NCBI GenBank assembly: GCA_016218545.1
Contig: JACRDQ010000014.1
Span: 31,603 to 95,602 of the forward strand
From: Elusimicrobiota bacterium
GTDB taxonomy: Bacteria > Elusimicrobiota > Elusimicrobia > UBA1565 > UBA9628
DNA length: 64,000 nt
Direction of reading: 5' to 3'
Below the pieces are notes generated by a model. It had not been told where the DNA came from and did not search any database. It saw only the letters and a program-made list of their open reading frames with translations. Made by a program: the position numbers and the translations under genes. This document shows, piece by piece, positions 44,366-52,834 of the stretch (positions within the stretch are counted from its first letter, which is position 1; the number at the start of each line of letters is the position of its first letter).

Positions 44366-46588
44366 GTGCCCCTGCTCGACGGCTGGCTCTTCGACGCCTA
44401 TCCCGACGGAGACGGCATGGCCGTCTGGGTCGCGGCCCTTGACGGCGGGCGCGAGCGCTTCCTGGACCCGTGGCTCTTCGTCTTCTGCTGCGGCGGGCCC
44501 ATGCCCCTCCTTGTGCGGGCCAAGGCCCTCATCGAGGGCCTGACCTTCCCCGCGGCCGCGGTCATGTCCGAGAGGACGGAGCTCTTCTCCAGGAGGGCGG
44601 TCCCGGTCCTGGAGGCGCGCCTGCCTCCGTCGCGCCTGGCTCCGGTCATCCGCCGCCTCGAGGGGCTCGGGCTGGAGCTCTACGGCGCGGACATCCACCC
44701 GGTCCAGGCCTACCATTACGACCGGGGGCACGTCCCCCTGGCCCGGGCATGCTTCGACATCGAGGGCGGGGTCCTCAGGTCCTGGGAGCTCAAGGACGAC
44801 CCCTGGGCCGCGGACTACGCCCTGCCGGACCTGAGGGTCGCGCACCTGGCCCTGTCCCGCTCCGAGGTGGCCGGGGTCCTGGACCCCAACCACGCGCCCA
44901 GGGGCAGGCTGGTCCTGACCCGCGACGGCCGCGGCTCCGAGCTGGAAGGCAGCCAGGAGGAGCAGTTGGAGACCCTCGCGGCCAGGCTCTCGGAGTGGGA
45001 CCCGGACGTGCTGACCACGGATTGGGGAGACAGCTTCCTCGTGCCGCACCTCCTGGAGCTTTCCAGGCGCTGCGGGGTCGCGCTTCCGTTCTCCCGGGAC
45101 GCACGGCGCGGGGTGGCGGGCCGCTCGGCCAGGAGTTTCTACACCTACGGCCGGACCGTGTACCAGGGAGGGGCGCGCTATCTCTTCGGCCGGTGGCACC
45201 TGGACCTGAAGAACTCGTTCCTCCTGAAAGAGACCGGCTTCGACGGTCTCTTCGAGATCGCGCGCGTGGCCAAGCTCCCGGTCCAGCGGGCGGCGCGCAG
45301 CACCATCGGCACCTCGCTGTCCTCCATGCAGCTCGACCGGGCGTGGAAGGAGGGGCTCCTCATCCCCTCCACCAAGGCCCAGGCCGAGGACTTCAGGCCC
45401 GCGTCCGAGCTCCTCGACGCGGACAAGGGAGGGCTCGTCTACGAGCCCGAGCCGGGCTGGCACGAGGGTGTCGTCGAGTACGACTTCGTGTCCATGTACC
45501 CCGAGCTGATGGTGCGGCACAACATCTCGCCTGAGACCGTGAACTGCCCCTGCTGCCGGGACAACCGCGTGCCCGGCACGGCCCACCACCTCTGCCGGCT
45601 CCGCGGCGGCCTCGTCCCGAAGGTCCTCGCCCCCCTCCTGGCCAAGCGCCGAGCCTACAAGGCGCTGTCGAAGTCTCCCGACGCCGCGCCGGAGCTGCGG
45701 GAGGCGTGCAAGCGCCGCGCCTCGGCGCACAAGTGGTGCTTGGTGACCTGCTTCGGGTACCTGGGCTACAAGAACGCCAGGTTCGGCAGGATCGAGGCGC
45801 ACGAGTGCGTGACCGCCTGGGGCCGCGAGAGCCTGCTCCGCGCCAAGGAGGCGGTCGAGGGCCTGGGCGGCCGGGTCCTGCACGGCCTGGTGGATTCCCT
45901 ATGGGTCAAGCTGGCGCCGGGTGTGCCCATGGGAGCGGCCCAGGCCGCCATGGAGGCCGCGGCGGGGGCTCCGATCGGCGTCGAGGGCGTCTACAAGTGG
46001 CTGAGGTTCTGCCCTTCGGCGCAGGACCCCCTTATGGGCGTGCCGGGCCGGTATTTCGGCGCGTTCCTCGACTCAAGCCTCAAGGTCCGGGGCTTGGCCT
46101 GCCGCAGGCGCGACACCCCTCCCCTGATCAGGGCGCTTCAGGAGTCCCTCCTCGAGCGCCTCAGCCGCGCCGACGGCCTGGCAGGCTGCCGCGCCCTGCT
46201 CGGGGAGCTGGACGCCGCGGTCGAGGAGTGCCGCGAGCGCCTGCGCAGCGGCGCGGTCACCGCGCCGGAGTTGGCCATCGCCTTCCATATCTCCAAGAGG
46301 CCCGAGGAATACTCCCGGGACACCCTGGGCAGCGTGGCGGCCAGGAACCTCTGCCGCGCCGGAGCGGACCTGGCGCCTGGCGAGACGGTGCGCTACGTCG
46401 TGGTGTCGTCCCGGGACCGGTGCCGGGAGGAGCGCGCCCGGCCGCTGGAGCTCATGGAGGAGGGACTGGAGTACGACGCGGAGAAGTACCTCGGCCTGCT
46501 GGACCGTGCGGTCGCCGAGGTCCTGGACGGCCTCGCTACTCGGCCTTCTTGTGCTCCAGCCCGAGGACGTCGTAGGAGCCGGTCATGA
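44366..46588 (+). CDS. Family B DNA polymerase with altered catalytic motifs (PolB2-like)
   Basis: 740 residues from a GTG. The exonuclease region keeps DxE (FDIEGG, Asp131/Glu133) but the later Exo motifs are weak. Motif A is YDFVSMYPELMVRHNISP (Asp373, as in DxxSLYP). Motif B is HKWCLVTCFGYLG (Lys456), where the usual NSxYG is VTCFG. Motif C is LHGLVDSLWVK, with the first Asp of DTDS replaced and the second (Asp510) kept. These changes are like the PolB2 subfamily, whose archaeal member Dpo2 has been linked to damage tolerance. Co-location with lexA makes an SOS-induced error-prone polymerase the leading idea. Its 3' end overlaps the opposite-strand cupin gene by 53 bp. Confidence 0.85.
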   Translation: MPLLDGWLFDAYPDGDGMAVWVAALDGGRERFLDPWLFVFCCGGPMPLLVRAKALIEGLTFPAAAVMSERTELFSRRAVPVLEARLPPSRLAPVIRRLEGLGLELYGADIHPVQAYHYDRGHVPLARACFDIEGGVLRSWELKDDPWAADYALPDLRVAHLALSRSEVAGVLDPNHAPRGRLVLTRDGRGSELEGSQEEQLETLAARLSEWDPDVLTTDWGDSFLVPHLLELSRRCGVALPFSRDARRGVAGRSARSFYTYGRTVYQGGARYLFGRWHLDLKNSFLLKETGFDGLFEIARVAKLPVQRAARSTIGTSLSSMQLDRAWKEGLLIPSTKAQAEDFRPASELLDADKGGLVYEPEPGWHEGVVEYDFVSMYPELMVRHNISPETVNCPCCRDNRVPGTAHHLCRLRGGLVPKVLAPLLAKRRAYKALSKSPDAAPELREACKRRASAHKWCLVTCFGYLGYKNARFGRIEAHECVTAWGRESLLRAKEAVEGLGGRVLHGLVDSLWVKLAPGVPMGAAQAAMEAAAGAPIGVEGVYKWLRFCPSAQDPLMGVPGRYFGAFLDSSLKVRGLACRRRDTPPLIRALQESLLERLSRADGLAGCRALLGELDAAVEECRERLRSGAVTAPELAIAFHISKRPEEYSRDTLGSVAARNLCRAGADLAPGETVRYVVVSSRDRCREERARPLELMEEGLEYDAEKYLGLLDRAVAEVLDGLATRPSCAPARGRRRSRS

Positions 46589-46976
46589 CGACCAGCATCT
46601 CAAGCGCCCCCATGCCCGCGGCCCGCGTGGAATGAGGCATCCCGGCCGGGACCCTGACGAAGGAGCCCGGGCCGAGCACGCGCTCGCCCGAGCCGAAATC
46701 GATGCCGAGCTTGCCGCGGACGATGACCAGGGTCTCTCCGTTGGTGTGGTGGTGGGACGGGACGCGGAGCCTGGCCTTGAACCGCGCCAGGAGCTCGACC
46801 GCGTGGGTCTTGGGGTCCTCATAGAGGAGGCAGTACTCCGTCCCGGGGGGCATGCTCCCGGAGGTCTTCCATTCGCACTCGCCGCGGTCCTGCACGATGG
46901 GGCTGGGGACAGCCGCGCTCCAGCCTACGGCGCTTGCGAGCACGGCCAGGAGGGAGATGACAAATGTCTTGCTCAT
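46536..46976 (-). CDS. Secreted cupin-domain protein
   Basis: 146 residues with a signal peptide (ends near GWSAA). The cupin core has LRVPSHHHTNGETLVIVRGK (metal-binding His cluster plus Glu) and GPGSFVRVPAGMPHSTRA (second motif with His). The enzymatic role cannot be predicted. It converges on polB, with the last 53 bp of both genes overlapping. Confidence 0.82.
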   Translation of the reverse strand: MSKTFVISLLAVLASAVGWSAAVPSPIVQDRGECEWKTSGSMPPGTEYCLLYEDPKTHAVELLARFKARLRVPSHHHTNGETLVIVRGKLGIDFGSGERVLGPGSFVRVPAGMPHSTRAAGMGALEMLVVMTGSYDVLGLEHKKAE

Positions 46977-47098
46977 GGGAAGATTATGCAATAAAATGGG
47001 ACTGTCCGGACGCCGCAGACCGGATGCCGGAGGGACCTCGCTGGCTGTTCCGTTGCGAGTTCCCATGGGAGATGGCAAACCGCACGCGAGCGAATGGA

Positions 47099-47611
47099 AT
47101 GAAAAAGAACAAGACCAAAACGACGAAGGGCAGCGAGGCCGGCGATCCGCGGCTGGACCGGATCTTCAAGTCCTACGAGGGCCGGGCCCGCGACACGGTC
47201 TCCGTCCTGCAGGACATCCAGGATGTCTACGGCTATCTCCCGGAAGACGCGTTGAGGAAGGCCTCCGTCTTCCTCGGGGTGCCCCTGCCCGAGATCTTCG
47301 GCGTGGCCACCTTCTACCGGATGTTCCGGCTCAACGCCCCGGGCAAGCACACCGTCACGGCGTGCGTGGGCACGGCCTGTCACGTGCGCGGCGTGACCCG
47401 CGTGGTCGACGAGCTCAGCCGGACGCTCGGCGTCGAGCCGGGGCAGACCACGCCGGATGGGAACTACTCGCTCGAGACGGTCGCCTGCCTGGGCTGCTGC
47501 GCCATCGGCCCGGTGGTCGTCAAGGACGGCCAGTACCACGGGAACGTGACGCCGCAAGGCGCCCGCAAGCTCGTGGAGAAACCGGCCAGGACCGCGGAGG
47601 TCGCGAAATGA
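47099..47611 (+). CDS. nuoE: NuoE-type [2Fe-2S] subunit (NADH dehydrogenase/diaphorase)
   Basis: 170 residues from the ATG at 47099 (an ATG at 47072 is another option; neither has a clear ribosome-binding site). It is the thioredoxin-fold 24-kDa subunit: VLQDIQDVYGYLPEDAL, then cluster ligands in TACVGTACHVRG and TVACLGCCAIGPVV (four Cys). It pairs with NuoF to take electrons from NADH. The gene is far from nuoABCD and belongs to a separate operon with the GltS-like gene, so it may not serve complex I. Confidence 0.93.
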   Translation: MKKNKTKTTKGSEAGDPRLDRIFKSYEGRARDTVSVLQDIQDVYGYLPEDALRKASVFLGVPLPEIFGVATFYRMFRLNAPGKHTVTACVGTACHVRGVTRVVDELSRTLGVEPGQTTPDGNYSLETVACLGCCAIGPVVVKDGQYHGNVTPQGARKLVEKPARTAEVAK

Positions 47612-48015
47612 TCGAAGTCCACGTCAAATGCCCGACGTGCGGGAAGTCCCTCATGGACGGCAAGCACAGGATCGACAACCTGCCTTCCATCGCCGTGGAG
47701 GTCGCCTACGCCGGCAAGAAAGGCTCCCTTCACCTGAGTTCGCTCTACGGGAGCTACCATATCGACATCGAGGTCCCCTGTCCCGAGGGCAAGGTCTCCA
47801 ATTTCTTCTGCCCGCACTGCAAGGGGGAGCTCAAGGCCTCCCGCATGTGCGAGGTCTGCGAGGCCCCCATGGTGGGATTCTCTCTGCTCGAGGGAGGCAA
47901 GATCCAGATCTGCTCGCGGAGGGGCTGCAAGAAGCACCTCGTCGAGTTCGAGGATCCCGAGCAGGAGCTCCGGATGTTCTACGAGACTTACGGCACTTTC
48001 TTCAAGGCCCACTGA
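47608..48015 (+). CDS. Cysteine-rich zinc-ribbon protein between NuoE and NuoF
   Basis: 135 residues. It has five cysteine pairs or near-pairs: CPTCGKSL, PCPEGK (single), CPHCKGEL, MCEVCEAP and CSRRGCKKH. Two zinc ribbons or a rubredoxin-like site are likely. The central part (SLHLSSLYGSYHIDIEVPCP) forms beta strands. The family is not recognised. ATGA overlap with nuoE ties it to the redox complex, so it may be a structural or extra electron-transfer subunit. Confidence 0.7.
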   Translation: MIEVHVKCPTCGKSLMDGKHRIDNLPSIAVEVAYAGKKGSLHLSSLYGSYHIDIEVPCPEGKVSNFFCPHCKGELKASRMCEVCEAPMVGFSLLEGGKIQICSRRGCKKHLVEFEDPEQELRMFYETYGTFFKAH

Positions 48016-48026
48016 GGGACAACGAC

Positions 48027-49886
48027 ATGCCCGCCACCAAGCTCAAGAACCTCAAGGACCTCGTCAAGGAGCAGGCCAGGATCGCCAAGGAGCGCGAGGC
48101 CTATTCCCACGTCGTCACCATCTCCTCGGGCACCTGCGGCCTGGCCAAGGGCTCGGGCGAGTTCGTCGATGCGATGAAGGCGGCGGTCAAGGCCCTGGGC
48201 CTGGGCAAGAGGGTCCTGATCAAGTCCACGGGCTGCCATGGCTTCTGCGACATCGAGCCCGTGGTCCACATCGCGCCCCAGGGCATCGTGTACCAGAAGG
48301 TCGCGCCCGAGAACGCCAAGGAGATCCTCTCCGAGACCGTGCTGCGCAACAATGTCCTCGAGAAGCTCCTCTACACCGACCCGCAGACCGGGCAGAAGGC
48401 GCGCCTGGCCAGGGAGATCCCCTTTTATAAGTCCCAGCGCCGGCTCCTCACCAAGGCCAACGCCGAGGTGGACCCCGAGAGCCTCCCGGACTACATCGCC
48501 AACGGCGGCTACCAGGCCTTGGCCAAGGCCGTCGGCGAGCTGGACCCCGAGAAGGTCATCGCCGAGGTCAAGAAATCGCGTCTGCGCGGCCGCGGCGGCG
48601 CGGGCTTCCCGACCGGCTTCAAGTGGGAGTTCTGCCGGCGCGCCAAGGGAGACGTCAAGTACGTCATCTGCAACGCCGACGAGGGCGATCCCGGGGCCTA
48701 TATGGACCGCAGCCTCCTCGAGGGCAACCCCCACGCCACGCTCGAGGGCATGGCCATCGGCGCTTTCGCCATCGGCGCCTCCGAGGGCTACATCTACGTG
48801 CGCCACGAGTACCCGATGGCGGTCCGCAACATCCGCAAGGCGGTCGAGGACGCCCGGGCGGCAGGGCTCCTGGGGAAGAACATCCTCGGCGGCAAGTTCA
48901 GCTTCGACGTCCACATCGAGCGCGGCGCCGGCGCCTTCGTCTGCGGCGAGGAGACCGCGCTGATCTCCTCGGTCGAGGGCAAGCGCGGCGAGCCGCGCCA
49001 GCGCCCCCCCTTTCCCGCCGTGCGCGGCCTCTGGGGCAAGCCCACGAACATCAACAACGTCGAGACGTGGTCCAGCATCCCGGTGGTCATCAACAAGGGC
49101 GGCGACTGGTTCGCGCGCATCGGCACCGAGTCGAGCGGCGGGACCAAGATCTTCTCGCTGGTCGGCAAGGTGGCCCATACGGGCCTCGTCGAGGTCCCGA
49201 TCGGCACCACCCTGCGCGAGATCATCTACGACATCGGGGGCGGCATCAAGGGAGACGGGGAGTTCAAGGCGGTCCAGACCGGCGGTCCGAGCGGCGGGTG
49301 CCTCCCGCGGAGCATGCTCGACCTGCCGGTGGACTACGATACCCTGGCCAAGGCCGGCTCCATCATGGGCTCGGGCGGCATGATCGTGATGGACGAGTCG
49401 ACCTGCATGGTCGACTTGGCCAAGTACTTCCTCAACTTCCTCCGGGACGAGTCCTGCGGCAAGTGCCTCTCGTGCCGCGAGGGCACGGACAGGCTCCACG
49501 AGATCGTCGCGCGCATCTGCGACGGCAAGGGGACCGAGGAGGACCTGCCGCTCCTGGAGGAACTGGCCCTGGTGGTCAAGGACGCCTCCATGTGCGGGCT
49601 CGGTCAGACCGCGCCCAATCCGGTCCTGAGCACCCTCCGGTACTTCCGGAAGGAGTACGAGGCGCATATCAAGGAGAAACGCTGCCCGGCCGGCGTGTGC
49701 AAGGCCCTCATCAAGTACTCGATCGACGGCGGCAAGTGCATCGGGTGCGCGGTGTGCGCCAAGCAGTGCCCGGTCGACGCCATCTCCGGCGAGTTCAAGA
49801 AACCCCACGCGATCGACGCCGACCGCTGCATCCGATGCGGCGTCTGCGTCGATGCGTGCAAACCCAAGGCGATCCTGGTGGCCTAG
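48027..49886 (+). CDS. nuoF: NuoF/HydB-type NADH-binding flavoprotein with extra iron-sulphur domains
   Basis: 619 residues, much longer than the NuoF of standard complex I. An N-terminal thioredoxin-like [2Fe-2S] domain (SSGTCGLAKGS, STGCHGFCDIEP) leads to the FMN/NADH core (LRGRGGAGFPTG, CNADEGDPGAYMDR, GAFVCGEETALI). The [4Fe-4S] site is at ESCGKCLSCREGT with a further Cys, and two C-terminal ferredoxin motifs (CIGCAVCAKQCP and CIRCGVCVDACK) close the protein. This architecture is the HydB/HndC type used in bifurcating hydrogenases and formate dehydrogenases. No hydrogenase gene is present here. Confidence 0.94.
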   Translation: MPATKLKNLKDLVKEQARIAKEREAYSHVVTISSGTCGLAKGSGEFVDAMKAAVKALGLGKRVLIKSTGCHGFCDIEPVVHIAPQGIVYQKVAPENAKEILSETVLRNNVLEKLLYTDPQTGQKARLAREIPFYKSQRRLLTKANAEVDPESLPDYIANGGYQALAKAVGELDPEKVIAEVKKSRLRGRGGAGFPTGFKWEFCRRAKGDVKYVICNADEGDPGAYMDRSLLEGNPHATLEGMAIGAFAIGASEGYIYVRHEYPMAVRNIRKAVEDARAAGLLGKNILGGKFSFDVHIERGAGAFVCGEETALISSVEGKRGEPRQRPPFPAVRGLWGKPTNINNVETWSSIPVVINKGGDWFARIGTESSGGTKIFSLVGKVAHTGLVEVPIGTTLREIIYDIGGGIKGDGEFKAVQTGGPSGGCLPRSMLDLPVDYDTLAKAGSIMGSGGMIVMDESTCMVDLAKYFLNFLRDESCGKCLSCREGTDRLHEIVARICDGKGTEEDLPLLEELALVVKDASMCGLGQTAPNPVLSTLRYFRKEYEAHIKEKRCPAGVCKALIKYSIDGGKCIGCAVCAKQCPVDAISGEFKKPHAIDADRCIRCGVCVDACKPKAILVA

Positions 49887-49890
49887 AACC

Positions 49891-50643
49891 ATGCCTACAC
49901 TGAAGATCGACGGATTAGACGTCACGGTCGACGCGGGGACGAGCGTCCTGGAGGCCGCGCGCTTCCTGGGGCTCGAGATCCCGACGCTCTGCCACGAGGA
50001 CGGCCTGGAGGCTTACGGCGGCTGCCGGCTGTGCGTCGTGGAGGTCGGCCAGGGCGACAAGTCCCGGTTGGTCAGCTCCTGCACCTACCCTGCCGAGGAC
50101 GGCCTGGCGGTGCGCACGAACACCAAGCGCGTGGCGCGGACCCGGAAGATGCTCATCGAGCTTCTCGTCAGCCTCGTTCCCTCCTCCAAGGTGCTTCAGG
50201 ACCTGGCGGCGAAGTTCGGGGCGCAGAAGAGCCGCTTCAAGCCCAAGCACGAGGACTGCATCCTCTGCGGCTTGTGCGTGAGGATGTGCAAGGAGCAGAT
50301 GATGTCGGGGGCCATCGAGTTCGTGGGCCGCGGGCAGAAGCGGCGCATCACGACCCCCTTCGACAAGAAGTCGGAGCTGTGCCGGACCTGCGGCGGGTGC
50401 ATGTACATCTGCCCGGTCTGCACCCTGCGCTGCCAGGGGCCGAACGCTCCGACGACCGTGTGCGGGTCGTGCCTCACCCTGGAGCCGACCTGCATCGACC
50501 ACTATGACGACTATATGTGCTACCTAGGCCCGACGGGAGTGTGCGGGACCTGCGTCAGCGAGAAGAAGCACAAGGGCGGTGAATCAGGAGGAGACAAGGA
50601 ACTATGTCATACAGCAAATACAACGCAACAGCAGCGACGCTAA
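49891..50643 (+). CDS. HoxU/NuoG-N-like iron-sulphur protein
   Basis: 250 residues. A plant-type [2Fe-2S] domain (TLCHEDGLEAYGGCRLCVVE, then SSCTYP) is followed by [4Fe-4S] motifs CILCGLCVRMCKE and CRTCGGCMYICPVC. An extra cysteine-rich tail (VCGSCLTLEPTC, MCYLG, VCGTC) completes it. This equals the N-terminal electron-wire part of NuoG or hydrogenase HydA, without a catalytic H-cluster or molybdopterin domain. It would pass electrons from NuoF to the GltS-like subunit. Its end overlaps the next gene by 40 bp. Confidence 0.85.
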   Translation: MPTLKIDGLDVTVDAGTSVLEAARFLGLEIPTLCHEDGLEAYGGCRLCVVEVGQGDKSRLVSSCTYPAEDGLAVRTNTKRVARTRKMLIELLVSLVPSSKVLQDLAAKFGAQKSRFKPKHEDCILCGLCVRMCKEQMMSGAIEFVGRGQKRRITTPFDKKSELCRTCGGCMYICPVCTLRCQGPNAPTTVCGSCLTLEPTCIDHYDDYMCYLGPTGVCGTCVSEKKHKGGESGGDKELCHTANTTQQQRR

Positions 50644-52181
50644 CCAAGAACCGCACGCTCGGGTCGGTCGTTCCGGGGAGCGGCCTCTGCGTCACCTGCG
50701 TCGACGGCTGCGTCGGGATGTGCGAGGTCGGAAAATCCTCCTACCGCGCAGGCGAGGTCATCTATCCGCAGCCGTTCGGCATCATGACCACGGCGGCCGA
50801 GAAGAGCTACCCGGTCGACTTCAGCCACTTCCAGATCATGGGCGGCGTGGTCGGAGCCAAGGGCATCGAGGCTGACTCGGACAAGGCCATCTTCCCGAAC
50901 GTCAAGCTCGAGACCAGGATCGGCCAGGCTCCCGGGATCAAGCTGCGCATGCCCGTGGTCTACGGAGGCCTCGGCTCGACCGACATCGCCTCCAAGAACT
51001 GGGAGGGCTTGGCCGCGGGCGCGGCCCTCTCCGGCGTGGTCCTCACCGTGGGCGAGAACGTCTGCGGCATGGACATGGAGTCCGAGATCTCCAAGGGGAG
51101 GGTCGTGCGCTCCCCTGAGCTCGAACGCCGCGTGAAGCTCTTCAAGGACTGGGACGACGGCCATGGGGCCGTGGTGGTCCAGGCCAACGTCGAGGACGGC
51201 CGTCTCGGCGTGCAGGAGTACGCCCTGCAGAAGCTGGGCGTGGAGGCCGTGGAGCTCAAGTGGGGCCAGGGCGCCAAGAACATCGGCGGCGAGGTCAAGA
51301 TCCATAACCTCAAGAAGGCCCAGCGCCTCAAGGAGCGCGGCTACGTGGTCCTGCCGGACCCCGCCAACGCGCGCATCATCAAGTCCTTCGACAAGGGGGC
51401 CTTCAAGGAGTTCGAACGGCACTCCCGGGTGGGCATGGTGACCGAGGAAGGCTTCATGAAGCGCGTCAAGGAGCTCCGCGACGCGGGCGCCAAGTACGTG
51501 TTCCTCAAGACCGGCGCCTACCGGCCCCAGGACCTGGCGCGCGCCCTCAAGTTCTGCTCCAAGGCGAAGATCGACTTCTTCACCGTGGACGCCGCGGGCG
51601 GCGGCACGGGCATGAGCCCGTGGCGCATGATGAACGAGTGGGGAGTCCCTCCGATCGAGCTCTTCTCGCTGCTGTATCAATACTGCGAGAAGCTCTCCAA
51701 GCGGGGCGAGTACGTCCCCCCCATCGCCGTGGCGGGCGGCCTGGCCTTCGAGGACCAGATGTTCAAGGCCTTGGCCCTGGGCGCCCCGTACTTCAAGTGC
51801 ATCGAGATGGCGCGCGCTCCCCTGACCGCGGCCATGGTCGGCAAGACCATCGGCAAGCGCATCAGCCAGGGCGACATGCCGGTCTACATCGGCCGGTTCG
51901 GCAACACGCTCGAGGAAGTCTTCGTCTGCTCGAGCGAGCTCAAGGAGCGTCTCGGCAAGGACTTCGAGAAGCTCCCGCCGGGAGCCATCGGCGTCTACAG
52001 CTACATGCAGCGTCTCTCGCAGGGCCTGCGGCAGCTCATGGCCGGCGCCAGGAAGTTCAACCTGGAGAGCATCAGTCGCGACGACATCGTGCCCATCACC
52101 GAGGACGCCGCTCGCATCAGCGGCATCCCCTACATCATGGAGTACGACAAGGAGGAGGCGGAGAGGATCCTGGAAGGCTGA
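50604..52181 (+). CDS. Glutamate-synthase-like FMN domain protein without glutaminase domain
   Basis: 525 residues with a strong AGGAGG site. The GltS-type TIM barrel is recognised from LKWGQGAKNIGGEVKI and FTVDAAGGGTGMSPW (FMN/substrate loop), then IAVAGGLAFEDQMFKALALG. The CHxxxCPxG motif that ligates the 3Fe-4S cluster in GltS is not found. Instead the N-terminus carries a C-x2-C-x3-C-x3-C cluster (LCVTCVDGCVGMC). There is no amidotransferase (GATase) domain. It could make glutamate from ammonia with electrons from NADH via the upstream subunits, or reduce another substrate; neither is shown by sequence. Confidence 0.82.
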   Translation: MSYSKYNATAATLTKNRTLGSVVPGSGLCVTCVDGCVGMCEVGKSSYRAGEVIYPQPFGIMTTAAEKSYPVDFSHFQIMGGVVGAKGIEADSDKAIFPNVKLETRIGQAPGIKLRMPVVYGGLGSTDIASKNWEGLAAGAALSGVVLTVGENVCGMDMESEISKGRVVRSPELERRVKLFKDWDDGHGAVVVQANVEDGRLGVQEYALQKLGVEAVELKWGQGAKNIGGEVKIHNLKKAQRLKERGYVVLPDPANARIIKSFDKGAFKEFERHSRVGMVTEEGFMKRVKELRDAGAKYVFLKTGAYRPQDLARALKFCSKAKIDFFTVDAAGGGTGMSPWRMMNEWGVPPIELFSLLYQYCEKLSKRGEYVPPIAVAGGLAFEDQMFKALALGAPYFKCIEMARAPLTAAMVGKTIGKRISQGDMPVYIGRFGNTLEEVFVCSSELKERLGKDFEKLPPGAIGVYSYMQRLSQGLRQLMAGARKFNLESISRDDIVPITEDAARISGIPYIMEYDKEEAERILEG

Positions 52182-52199
52182 TCCTCCCCTTCCCGCAAG

Positions 52200-52233
52200 G
52201 CCGCCCCGGCGCTCGCGTCGGGGCGGCTTATTT
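52200..52233 (+). terminator. Intrinsic terminator after the NuoEF-GltS-like operon
   Basis: GCCGCCCCG (52200-52208) pairs with CGGGGCGGC (52219-52227), followed by TTATTT. The T-rich part includes the stop codon of the converging tdk gene, so the two ends share sequence. Confidence 0.85.
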
Positions 52234-52809
52234 CGGCTGGCCCTTGAGGAAGTGCTCGCTGCACACGGAGACGTAGGATTCGTTGCCGCCGATCTGGACC
52301 TGCTCTCCGGAGCGCAGGACCCGGCCCTCCTGGTCCACGCGCAGGGTCATGATGGCCTTGCGGCCGCAGTGGCAGATGGTCTTGATCTCCGAGATATCCT
52401 CCGCCCAGGCGAGGAGGTACTTGCTCCCCTCGAAGGGCTCGCCCATGAAGTCGGTCCTCAGCCCGTAGGCGAGCACCGGGAGCTTGAGCTCCACCGTGAT
52501 CCGCTTGAGCTGGAGGACCTGCTCCTTCTTGAGGAACTGGGCCTCATCGATGAGGATGCACTTGAGCTTGGGGTCGGCCTTGCGCGCCTCGCTCACGTGC
52601 CGGAAGAAGTCGAAGGCGTCGTCGAAGGCGACCGCGCCGGCGGTCAGGCCCGTGCGCGAGGTGACCTTGCCCGCGCCGAAGCGCTTGTCGATGGCCGGGA
52701 CGAAGGACAGGGTGCCCATGCCGCGCTCCTGGTAGTTGTAGGAGGACTGCAGGAGCATGGTGCTCTTGCCCGCGTTCATCGCCGAGTAGTAGAAGTAGAG
52801 TTTGGCCAT
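52228..52809 (-). CDS. tdk: Thymidine kinase
   Basis: 193 residues, type II TK. It has P-loop [27 protein letters not shown], then YGLRTDF and a zinc ribbon (TICHCGRKA, then VCSEHF). It salvages thymidine to dTMP. The true start is at 52809, next to the divergent SDR gene; the frame is open further back but overlaps that gene on the other strand. Confidence 0.95.
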   Translation of the reverse strand: MAKLYFYYSAMNAGKSTMLLQSSYNYQERGMGTLSFVPAIDKRFGAGKVTSRTGLTAGAVAFDDAFDFFRHVSEARKADPKLKCILIDEAQFLKKEQVLQLKRITVELKLPVLAYGLRTDFMGEPFEGSKYLLAWAEDISEIKTICHCGRKAIMTLRVDQEGRVLRSGEQVQIGGNESYVSVCSEHFLKGQPK

Positions 52810-52834
52810 GGGTGAAATGATAACATCTCCGCGC
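52810..52834. promoter_or_regulatory. 25-bp divergent promoter gap between tdk and the SDR gene
   Basis: Only 25 bp separate the two ATGs. On the minus strand TATCAT (52817-52822) ends 7 nt before the tdk ATG; on the plus strand a TAACAT hexamer (52821-52826) ends 8 nt before the SDR ATG. The candidate -10 hexamers overlap, and their -35 elements would lie inside the opposite coding sequence. Confidence 0.4.

Noticed and set aside
46536..46588. PolB C-terminus considered frameshifted because it overlaps the cupin gene
   Set aside because: The polymerase stays in frame up to its last helix (VAEVLDGL) and only a short Arg/Ser tail overlaps; both genes keep their full domains.
49891..52181. An [FeFe]-hydrogenase catalytic subunit expected next to the HydB-type NuoF
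   Set aside because: Neither the HoxU/NuoG-like protein nor the GltS-like protein has the H-cluster motifs; no hydrogenase gene is in the window.
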